From contig CDMY01000791.1 in assembly GCA_001179505.1 (NCBI GenBank), positions 33,487-97,486 of the forward strand: a stretch of 64,000 bases of DNA. The letters are read 5' to 3'. The notes under the pieces were generated by a model, which made no database searches, had not been told where the DNA came from, and worked only from the letters and a program-made list of their open reading frames with translations. The position numbers were made by a program, and so were the translations under genes. This DNA comes from Vitrella brassicaformis. Its lineage: Eukaryota; Sar; Vitrellaceae. Positions 55,454-64,000 of this stretch are shown here, piece after piece. Within the stretch, counting starts at the first letter, position 1, and the number at the start of each line of letters is the position of its first letter.

Positions 55454-56420
55454 CTAGATCTTGCAGAGTCGATGGCGGGTGAGTGAACGTATATGTGTAT
55501 CCGCAGAACGGATGGGATCGGTCACAGTAGCCACCACAGACGTATAGTGAATGTCAACAACACAAACTGCACCACCACATCTCACACAAGACACCAGCCA
55601 CACACAACAACATAGTAGGGATGGACAACACCGTGTGTGTAGGGGTGGGGCGAGTAGCGTACCGTACCACCGGAATATGCACAGCATGCCCCAGTGACCC
55701 AAACCACCAGTACACCACAGACAGATAGTCACCCTGTACCAACATCCAGACACAGAGAGGGAGAGGTGATGGATGTGTAGAGCGCCACGTGAGATGGCCT
55801 GTGTGCGGGCGGCGTACCAACAGCAGTGAGTCATGCGAGCATTGCGGAGATCCGGCCGTACCAGCGAGATGAGCTACGACCCCGATATGATGGCAGCCAA
55901 AGCGCAAAACGTGCCAGCAACGCACACTGAACACACTGCATCCACACGACACAAGAGAGCGATGAATGGATGGATAGATGTGTGCGAGAGGTGCCGTACA
56001 TGTACCTGCAATGGCAATCAGATGCCTTCGGGCGTTGTGCGTGTCGTGTATCAGCTGTCTTTTTTGCTTGCGCCAGAACCGTAAACGGAAGCAACCCTTA
56101 TGCACAGACTGCTGTCAAAACGATGCGTGGATACACTGGGCCAAAACCAAGGCGAAACACAAAGCCACAGCGTGGTGTAGCCGCGACACATCTGGATCTG
56201 TTTGGGCTGGCCAAGTTTGTGGCGAGGCTGCATTCAATGGGAGGAGGGGGCCGAGCCGCCTGAAGTGGCCCCCACCACCCCCACCTGGGAGTTCGAAGGA
56301 GCCTGAGGTACTACAGTTCAGAGGGTGAGCGGCGCTTTGACGTCTCGTCCTCCTTGCTGCTTGTTTGCACTGGGTCTCTTTGAAAATCTCATTGCAGCGT
56401 TGCAGCGCTGAAGGGGCGCA
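55454..56420. promoter_or_regulatory. Divergent intergenic upstream of WRAP73 and the CIMIP2-like gene
   Basis: About 970 bp between divergent start codons. A plus-strand open frame at 55978-56328 ends in a Pro-rich run but has no splice-supported link to the ATG at 56421. I saw no repeat longer than about 15 bp and no clear promoter word. Confidence 0.4.
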
Positions 56421-58042
56421 ATGGCGTGTGAGGTGAGCATGGCGTCTGCTGACGGGCAAGGAATCGCACGCTCTCTCGCCAAACTTGAGGCCGAGATGAC
56501 ACAGGGGCACATTGACAGGAAGCTGCGCCGTCTGGTCAGTAAGCTAGGAGGGTGGTGCCGCCTGCTCTTCCCATCAGTGCAGATGTGTGCGCCAACAGGA
56601 CATGAACACGTATCGCACCACCTACGCGGATATGACGCATGGGGTGGGTAACCGATCAATGCCGCAGCGAGAGAGAGGACAGACAGGACCGCTGCACGGC
56701 TGCACATCTGCCTGTTTGTTTGTCTGATGTGCATGTGGGCGCACCGTGCAGCTGGAGACGAGTATCAAGAGCGACTACCCCAGCGGTTATGGAGGTCATG
56801 TGCCCAACCTGCGCCACCAAGTGCTGTTCCGCAACACCAAATTCGATGACGACCTGCTCACCAGGAGACACGAGTTCCGCGACGCCTTGCCGGACTTCAC
56901 GGCCAACAAACTGGGGTTGGGGGAAGGGCCACGCACTCACATGCATTGCACACACTCAGACTTTTCTCCTTTTCACGCCCTGTCTGTCTGTCAGACTCCC
57001 GTACTACACCGCAAACCCCAGGGTGCCGACGGACGTCAACACGTTCGGGACCAAGATGAAGGAGAATCCGCTGATAAGTCCCCCCTGGTGCATCCAGGCA
57101 CTGCCCCAGCTGCAGAAGCCGCCCACCTTCAGGAACGCACAAGAGGTGTGCCAGCAGCAAAGGGGGATGCACACAGACAGATCAGGTGTTGGTTGCTTTT
57201 TTTTCCATTGATGCCTGCGTCAGCTGGCGCGTAACCTTCGTGAGAGGCAGCATGAGAAGGCTGAGAAGGAGAAGACACAGACGACGCTCAAGGCCACCAA
57301 GGCAAGTACTGGGGAGGGGCCCAAGGAGGGCGAGCAGATCGTGGCGCCGCGCGATACAGCTGAAATCAAACCCTCAGAGGAGACAGAACATGTGCTCAAG
57401 GTATTTTCCGACGACAGCACACCGGCCACTTGATATCCATTGCAGTGTACACGCCCATGTCTCCCTCCCTTCAATCTCTGCAGGAGGCTGTTGCAGGTGG
57501 TGGCGAAGCCAAGGCAGCTGAGGCGGCAGACAAGGCGCCAGAGGAGCAGAAGGAAGCGCCACCTGCTGAGCAACAGAAGGAAGCACCCAAAGAGGAAGAG
57601 GTCGTTGTTGGAGAAGACGCTCAGGACCAGCTCATCGTCTCACAGCGACCAGGTACACGCCTTCTGTGAGTGCGTCTTCTTGCGGACGTGTCTGCTTTCA
57701 TACATTTTGTTACATACGTACGTACGAACATGTCTGTGCATTACAAACAGCGATGCCTGTTGGCAGTGGAGCTTACTACAGGGAGCCTGTGAGAGGACCG
57801 TCTGAGACACGTCTGCACAAGGTGCTGACTACTTATGAGGCTGCCCACCTCATCAACAACCCAAAGGCATCGCAAAAACCCGTACGTGCAGCCTGCACCG
57901 CACCCTAGTTTCCTAAACCCACAAAGAGGCAGGCAATGGAGAGAAGGATGGATGGATGGGTTTCTGTGGTGTGAATGGATGTATGTGTGTGTGTGTACAG
58001 GTGGCGCCCAGGGTTGATCACCACAAGACGCACTTCGAATAA
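56421..58042 (+). CDS. Probable ciliary microtubule inner protein (FAM166/CIMIP2-like)
   Basis: Eight exons: 56421-56534, 56599-56643, 56752-56915, 56995-57145, 57224-57400, 57484-57652, 57751-57881 and 58001-58042; 993 nt, 330 residues, all phases agree. The third donor is a weak GTTGGG. Residues 1-53 are 'MACEVSMASADGQ' to 'MNTYRTTYADMTHG'. Then 'YPSGYGGHVPNLRHQVLFRN' resembles the 'GY.GHVP..R' motif of the FAM166/CIMIP2 family, proteins that bind inside doublet microtubules. Next are 'PYYTANPRVPTDVNTFGTKM' and 'PLISPPWCIQALPQLQKPPT'. A Glu/Lys/Ala-rich linker (residues about 160-260) leads to a second short motif region 'GSGAYYREPVRGPSETRLHK' and 'TTYEAAHLINNPKA'. Short Tyr/Pro motifs in extended peptides are typical of microtubule-associated ciliary proteins. 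The exact orthologue is uncertain. Confidence 0.6.
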
Positions 58043-58377
58043 ATGACCGAGCTGTGTGCACTGGATGGGATGATTGAATCAGTGAGCAGTGACGTCTGTC
58101 TGCACATACAAACAGGACCATCGCAGATGGACCATCCATTGATCGATCAACACTGTGTGTAAGGCTTTAATTGCAATGTCTCGCATGCAACTACGATGGC
58201 CACTGCCTGCCAATACATCCACACGCGTCTCACAGTAGAGACTTCGAAATCATCCACTGCACGAGCTAGCTAATCCCCCGCCCGCTAAATTAGGCTGACA
58301 ACTCATCAGCGAGCAAGTGGGCCGACCAAATGCCCCCCCACATATACACACACGTGTGACCGCCCCACCCTCGGTCG
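58043..58377. other. Convergent 3' intergenic
   Basis: 335 bp between the stop codons of the CIMIP2-like and CTR genes. It has no repeat of note and no exon. Both 3' UTRs must lie here. Confidence 0.5.
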
Positions 58378-59539
58378 TCACGGGCAACACGGCGCCCCAT
58401 CTGCCTGCTCATCATGCTTTCCTGCCGCTATCGTCACGGGCACCGCCACGCCCCACGTTGGCGAGAAACAGAACGCACCGACGCCGAAACCCAGTATGAC
58501 ACAGAGGAACAGACCTGCAGCGAGGGCAGCCAGATACTCAGACAGACAGACATATGCATGGTGGCTGGAGAGACGGAATAACGCCGTCTGTCTGTCTGTC
58601 TGGCTGTCACTGCCTCAATCGACACATACCTGCGTTAAACGTCATGGTGACGAGCATGAGGCCATAATCGAGGCCCAGTGTGACGGTGGTGAGGAAGCTG
58701 CAGTGTGGCGACACACAGCAGCCAGGTGAGGAACGGATGCAGTCTTCGTTCCATACACAGCCTCCGTACCTTCTGATGAGATTGTGTTTGAGGTGCTGCC
58801 GTGAGAGCATGGCCTTGACGGCCTGCTCCTGCTGCTCCTCAGGAATGACCACGATGGCCGAGCAGTAGGCCTCCGCTGACGTCCCATTGGCCCTCCCGCC
58901 CTCATCCATCGCGTGATAAGCCTTACTCCCCTCCCCATTAAGCGCCGTCCCCCTCTCAGCGGGCGAGAGGAAGGCCTCGCGCGTCGTTCCCGCCCCTACT
59001 GCCGTCTGAGATGACTGGCTCGCCACCTGCCGCTCGGTGCTGCCGAAGGACTGCGAGCCTTTGCGTGTTGGGGTGATAATGGCGATGGTCTCGAGCTCAC
59101 GGTAGGAGCCATCTTTGCCCCAGAAGCCGGGCGTGCGTGCGCTGGCGGAAGGGAGAGAGGCGTCGAGCTGTCCTCCAGAATGTGGGTCCATGTTGGACTC
59201 GTCCGACGAGAGATGGAGAGAGGAGCGGGACCAGTGCTGCTCGACGTCACGACGCACCTTCTTGAGCCACATCGACAGCACCGCCGCCGCAAACACAATG
59301 AGGGCGGAGAGGGCGAACTGGAGAGGGGTAGTCGTGCTCCACCACCTGTTGGAACCAAACAGGCAGGGCATCGCATCGTACGGCATGAGACCATACCGTC
59401 TTCCTTCTCTTTGCCCCACTGACTTGAAGAGTATGGTGACATTCCATCCCCAGTAGAACCACATCTGCATCATCATCATGTCCATCCCTCCACCGCCATC
59501 CATTCCATCGCAGGCCATCGTAGAGTTGCTATCCGACAT
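58378..59539 (-). CDS. CTR-family copper transporter
   Basis: Exons 59539-59424, 59345-58770, 58697-58630 and 58514-58378 give 298 residues in frame. The N-terminus is Met-rich ('MDMMMMQMWFYWGWNVTILF'), as in CTR proteins that gather Cu(I) outside the membrane. TM1 follows ('PLQFALSALIVFAAAVLSMW'). A long cytoplasmic loop of about 170 residues, Ser/Gly-rich, separates it from TM2, 'DYGLMLVTMTFNAG', which has the MxxxM copper-selectivity motif. TM3, 'GLFLCVILGFGVGAFCF', carries the GxxxG packing motif. The C-terminus ends 'GAPCCP', a CC-type copper handover site. Three transmembrane segments with MxxxM and GxxxG fix the family. The loop is longer than usual. Starts at 59545 or 59581 would add 2 or 14 residues. 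Confidence 0.9.
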
Positions 59540-60826
59540 GGTCATTGACAACTCTCTCCAATGGCTCCTGAAGCAGGCCACACACCAAACACAGGAGCCA
59601 TCTTTATCGCGCGGTCGCCACTGCCACTGCTTCAGTGAACCTTACTGAGAGAATCTGCTGGAGCACTGAGAGAAGAGAAGAGAAGAGGGAAGAGGTGAGA
59701 GGGAAGAGGGACAAGGGAATGGGACAGTGCTGCGAGCTTTGAACAATTTCGGGCATGCTGTGAAACGGTGTTGCGAGCTTTGAGGAGGAGGAAAAGGAGG
59801 AGGAGAGGCGTGAAACGTCAAACTCGAAGGACGCTGACTAGCTTCAGCTGTCTCGACGATACGAACAGGAGGCTCCAGCTGTTTATCCGCTGCGAGCTTG
59901 AAGCAACCCGCAGCGGCAGAGAAGAGTGTGCTGCTTGGCTGCTGCACCACAGAGAAGGTAAATAATCGAAGGACACTGATCTTCCCGCAGCAGCGCGGCG
60001 TTTAAGACGGAAAGATCTCTCTTTCACCCCGGTAAGGACACGGAGGGAAGACCGTGGTTCTCCGCGTCTGCCACGAGTGGATGCTTGCCTGTGTGATGTC
60101 TGCTGCCGCAGGCGGTCAGCGATGGCGGGCTGAGACGAGCCGAACAACAACCGTGATCCGTGTGCCACAGTGCCAATCATTTATGTGCGGCGCTCGTGCT
60201 CTTGGTGACTCTCTGTGACGTTGGCTGCTCGGCTGTCGACCGCTCAACCATCCCTCGGCCGTTGTCGGGAGTCGTCACTCACTGACTGACTGACTGACTG
60301 ACTCAGTGACTGCTTGTAGGAGGACAGACAGCTGTGTGTGAGTCAGTGATTTATCTATCCTTCATCGCAATGCCGCGGGCGGAGTGTGCCGATTTTGCTT
60401 GTCTGAGGCGACTGGCTGACTGACTTTGTGTTTGTCTGAGGCGACTGGCTGAGTGACTGACGACGGGCCGTTTGCTTCTGTCATTCCGTGTTGATTGAGT
60501 TTAAGTAGGGGTACATACGTTCAAGTCTATACAGAGACAGACGGGTGTGGGTGTGCTGCGTGGACCAGCTGTCCGCAGCAGAATCATCCGTCCTTCTCGT
60601 CCTTGCCTAGCTAGGTCCTGCCTTGTCTTGCCTTGCTGTGTATAAGTCTGTCGATTGATTCCTTTCTGTGTCCTGTTGTGGCAGTTTTGATCATTACGAC
60701 GTATCGATTGACTGTCTGTCTGTGAAGAGAGTCAGTCAGTCAGGCAGCCAGTCAGTCAGTCATACACCTCTCTCTCTCACTTACTCGTTCTCTCTCGCTC
60801 GCTCTTTGTCTCGTGGTCTCGAAGAG
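59540..60826. promoter_or_regulatory. Divergent intergenic between CTR transporter and polyketide synthase
   Basis: About 1.3 kb, the longest divergent spacer here. It has purine-rich 'agaagagaagagaag' (59670-59690), repeated 'tgcgagctttg' words (59731 and 59773), (GACT)n at 60279-60303, 'gtctgaggcgactggctga' twice (about 60400 and 60434) and (GTCA)n at 60730-60763. An open frame at 59768-59965 is simple Arg-rich sequence and was not accepted as a gene. Confidence 0.5.
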
Positions 60827-63800
60827 ATGGAAGAGCCTTTCCCTCGCGCATCTGACGATGTTGCCCACCAGCCTGGTGTCCCCCCTCCCCACGCCCCCTC
60901 CCCATCCCCCTCTCACCAATTCCCCGCCCCGCCCCCCGCCAGCTTCTTCGCCACCCTGCAGCGATGGGCCTACGAGGTGCCGGACCGCATCGCCTTCCAG
61001 TGGCTGGGGCTCGACGGCCAAGAGCAGCACCGGCTGACGTATGGAGCGCTGATTGAGCACGTGCGCAAGACGGCATGGTATCTGGAGCACACGTTGGGTC
61101 TGGGCAAGGGCGACAGGGTGCTGCTGTGCTACCCACCGTCCAACGACTTCACGGTGCCCTTCATGGCCTGCCTGGCCACCGGCATCATCGCCGTGCCCGT
61201 CTACCCGGCCGACCCCAAGAAGCCCAAGGAGGTGCAGCGGCTGCTGCGGGTGGCAGCATCGGCGCGCACCAAGCACGCCCTCACCAACACATCCTACCAC
61301 CGCATGATCACACTCGCAGCGGGGCTGGGAGGCCTCGCGGGAGGGCAGGGGGAGGGCCTCCAGCAGCTCAAGTGGACCGTCACCGACACCGTCACACGGA
61401 CAGTGGGGCGCGACGAGTCCGTTGCGTGGCGGCCGGCTGATTTGGAGCCATCCGAGGTGGCCTTCCTGCAATTCACATCGGGGTCCACCAGCGACCCCAA
61501 GGGCGTCATGGTGACGCACGGCTCCCTCGTCTTCAACGTCCACGTGTGCAGCATGACCTTCGGATTCGCCAACGACGTGGAGCGAAAGGCGCACACAGAG
61601 GCCCAGCAGCAGCAGCAGAGGGACAGAGGTGAGAAGACGGCCACGGCGGCGGCGTCGCCTGTCCCCTTCCTCTACATGGACGGCGATTACCCCCTCGACA
61701 AGCTGCAGGCGTATTTGCGTGAGCGGCATGCCCTCTCCCAGCAGGTGCTCGGCCACCCGTGTCGGGCATTCAGCTGGCTGCCCATGTACCACGACATGGG
61801 GTTAGTGGGGTTCGTCCTCAGCACCTCGTTCAGCGGCCTCGAGACCTACCTGATGTCACCGCTGGACTTCATCAAGCGCCCTCACGCGTGGCTGCACCTG
61901 ATGAGCCGCTACCAGTGCATCGCGTGTGCGGCGCCCAACTTCGCCTTCGACCTGGTGTGCCGCAAGATGCCCGATGAGATCTTCAACTCGCTGGACTTCC
62001 GGTGGGTCAGCCAGGGGGGCTTCCTGTGCGGCGCAGAGCCCATCAGAGACAAAACCGTCAAGAGATTCCTCAAGGTAAACAGAGAGAGAGGAGGGAGGGA
62101 GGGAGGGCACACGAATGTTCTTTCGCAAACCTCACGTCTCCTCTGTGTGTGTGTCTATGCAGCGTTTTGCGTCCAAGGGAGTGAAGCCATGGAGTTTCCT
62201 CCCGGCGTATGGCCTGGCCGAGAACACCCTGCTCGTGACGGGGAAGCGGGAGTTCCACCAGGGGCCGCTGTTTCTCACTGTCGACAACGAGGAACTGACA
62301 CACAATGGACGCATCGTCGTGGTGAGCAAGCAATGATCAAGGATGCAACCATGGGCAAGAAGACGCTGCTCAACATTTGTGTGTGCCGTCAGGTTCGTGA
62401 GGAGAGTTTGAGTGACAGCGATGTCAATCTGGCGGACTGGGACGACGTGGCTGAAGAGCCGTCGGCCCGCCTCAAGACACTGGTCGGCTGCGGGCAGCCC
62501 GTGCAGGGCACCGATGTGCGCATCGTCGACCCAGAGACCCTCAACGAGGTTCATGAGGAGGGCAAACACGGAGAGATATGGGTCATGTCAAGAAGGTGAG
62601 TCGAGTGAAGACACAACCACAGCAAAAGACACACACCCACATGTGTAATATGGGTACTGCACCTCCTGTCTGCCTCTGTTTGTTTGCATTGATCAGCAAT
62701 GCGTTGGGCTACTGGGACCAGCCCCAGCAGACTGAGGAGACGTTTCGTGCCCAGTTCTCACAGTCGACAGGCGAGCTGTCTGCGCGTCGGTTCCTCCGCA
62801 CTGGCGACTTCGGGTTTCTGTGGAAGGGCATGCTGTTCGTGACGGGTCGCATGAAGGACATGGTGATAGTCCGCGGCCGCAACTACTACCCACAGGACGT
62901 CGAGGAGGCAGTGGAGGGATGCCACGAGGCCATCAGGCCAGGGTGCTGCGCGGCCTTCTCGACCGACGCCAATGGCACCACCACCACAACAGCAGCGGCA
63001 GCGGGCGAGTGTCAGGGTGAGCTCCTCGTGGTGGTCGCCGAGGTCAGAAACGCCGAGGCGTCGTGGTACAGCCGGCTCTTCCAGCGCGTCAAGAGAGACG
63101 AGTACACGGCCATCTGTGAGGCCATCTGCCGGGCGGTGCAGACGCAGGTGGGCCTGCCGGTCGCCAGGGTGATCCTTCTCGCCCCACGTACCATCCTCAA
63201 GACATCAAGCGGCAAGATCCAGCGGCAGCGCACCAAGGCTGAGCTCACTGACGGCCAACTCAAGGGCATCGTGTTCCAGTACGAGAACGACCACTCTGCG
63301 AGCGGATCCATGCAGCAGCAGCCGCACCCCGCCAGTGGAGGGGATGATGGAGGAGTCTGTGACGCACACGAGGCGTCCTCCCCGTCGGTGCCCACTGACG
63401 GAGGTGAGGTGGCCAGCGGCAACGTCAACCACCCACACGGAGGACCGGGCCACCTCCACACGTCCCTGTCGTCGACCAGACTGGTCGGTGAGTCGGCAGC
63501 GACGGATGACGGTGCGCCGGAAACGCCAGAACCCACTGAAGGAGGCGAGTGCGTCACGGCTCCGCAACAAATCATCCGCGTGTCTCAGCGAGAGATCCAG
63601 GAGGTGATAGTGTCTGCGCTTGGTGAGATCGTCCGTCTGCCCGACCGCCCCGGCCTCGACTGCCCCCTGCACGAGCTGGGCATCGACTCGATAGCCGCGG
63701 TCAACTTCTGCAACCTGCTGGGCAAGCGGCTGTCGCGAGACTTCCCTGCGACGCTGCTGTTCGACTACCCGACGATCCGCGACCTGACCAACTACATCAT

Positions 63801-64000
63801 GGAGGACGAGGAATGCGGGCGGGCGGGGGGCTGGTCACCCGCTGGTGGCACCAACAGACGCGCATGGATTGCTGCGGACTCGTCTGCCGAGGACAGGGGC
63901 ATCGCCGTAGTGAGCACTGCGTGTCGCTTCCCCTGCGGCGTGTCGTCGAGCAAGCAGTTCTGGGAGTTCCTCATGGATGGGTGCGACGGTATCACAGCGG
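60827..64000 (+). CDS. Modular type I polyketide synthase: fatty-acyl-AMP ligase, ACP, ketosynthase (3' end beyond window)
   Basis: ATG at 60827; exons 60827-62074, 62163-62321, 62393-62595 and 62697 to the edge, in frame. Residues about 45-720 form a fatty-acyl-AMP ligase (FAAL): the adenylate motif 'LQFTSGSTSDPKGVMVTH', 'SWLPMYHDMGLVGFVLSTSF', 'FLCGAEPIRDKTVKRF', 'LPAYGLAENTLLVTGKRE', 'FVTGRMKDMVIVRGRNYYPQ' and 'KTSSGKIQRQRTKAEL'. A Gly/His/Ser linker leads to an acyl carrier protein at about 63570-63800 with 'LHELGIDSIAAVNF', where the Ser takes phosphopantetheine. A ketosynthase starts at 'GIAVVSTACRFPCGV' and runs off the window. The loader activates a fatty acid as acyl-AMP and passes it to the ACP for chain extension. 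This architecture is known from Cryptosporidium and chromerid megasynthases. No targeting signal is seen at the N-terminus. Confidence 0.95.

Noticed and set aside
59768-59965. Short Arg-rich ORF upstream of the polyketide synthase
   Set aside because: It is purine-rich simple sequence with no splice partner or similarity.
1-64000. tRNA, rRNA or known structured RNA genes
   Set aside because: Scanning by eye for T-loop words (GGTTCGA-type) and conserved rRNA blocks gave only hits within coding exons; no cloverleaf could be drawn.

Overview
This is a eukaryotic nuclear DNA window. The genes are broken into many small exons by introns of roughly 65 to 200 bp, and the coding sequence is GC-rich. 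There is no operon structure, no ribosome-binding-site pattern and no bacterial gene. The gene content points to a photosynthetic or formerly photosynthetic alveolate: a modular polyketide synthase with a fatty-acyl-AMP-ligase loading end (a type known from apicomplexans and chromerids), a PI4-kinase alpha with a large low-complexity insertion, a protein with a signal peptide followed by a Phe-led basic leader as used for complex-plastid import, and several cilium/centriole genes. Alternating gene strands argue against a core dinoflagellate. A chromerid such as Vitrella is my best guess; this is inference, not a database match. All exon models were made by hand from splice-site phase and reading-frame continuity. 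Two stretches of exactly 300 N (32212-32511 and 53853-54152), both bordered by poly-C, are assembly gaps. Layout, left to right: a truncated WD40 protein with an N-terminal ubiquitin-like-looking region (1-3165, minus); a PH-like protein (4255-5334, minus); a degenerate IFT22/Rab-like protein (5617-7140, plus); the centriolar-satellite coiled-coil protein PIBF1/CEP90 (7487-12556, minus); two tandemly duplicated secreted His/Trp/Cys-rich proteins (12979-14046 and 15652-16230, plus) whose 3' flank is also duplicated; a disordered protein (17423-18605, plus); a p24/GOLD cargo-receptor-like protein with a Pro/Gln-rich insert (19622-21075, minus); a probable plastid membrane protein (21436-21909, plus); two unrecognised minus-strand genes (22450-23036 and 23099-25775); a secreted Cys-containing unknown (26115-27995, plus); and a PPR protein (27985-30266, minus). 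The second half holds an unusual Ras-superfamily GTPase with a CaaX end (30561-32627, plus); an acidic secreted protein (33484-34279, minus); PI4-kinase alpha in about forty exons (34545-48197, plus); the nucleolar ribosomal-L1-fold protein RSL1D1/Utp30 (48975-50626, minus); an FKBP-like small protein (50868-51179, plus); WRAP73/WDR8 (52455-55453, minus); a probable ciliary microtubule inner protein (56421-58042, plus); a CTR-type copper transporter (58378-59539, minus); and the start of the polyketide synthase (60827 to the edge, plus). Themes: most genes sit in head-to-head or tail-to-tail pairs with short shared promoters. Four genes (IFT22-like, PIBF1, WRAP73, CIMIP2-like) belong to the centriole/cilium system. 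The most novel material is the duplicated His/Trp/Cys-rich secreted pair, which looks metal-binding and shows exon-by-exon duplication. Other unusual points are a 54-bp-arm hairpin at 48632-48758, three introns that seem to need GC donors, and an approximately 430-residue insertion in the PI4K kinase N-lobe.
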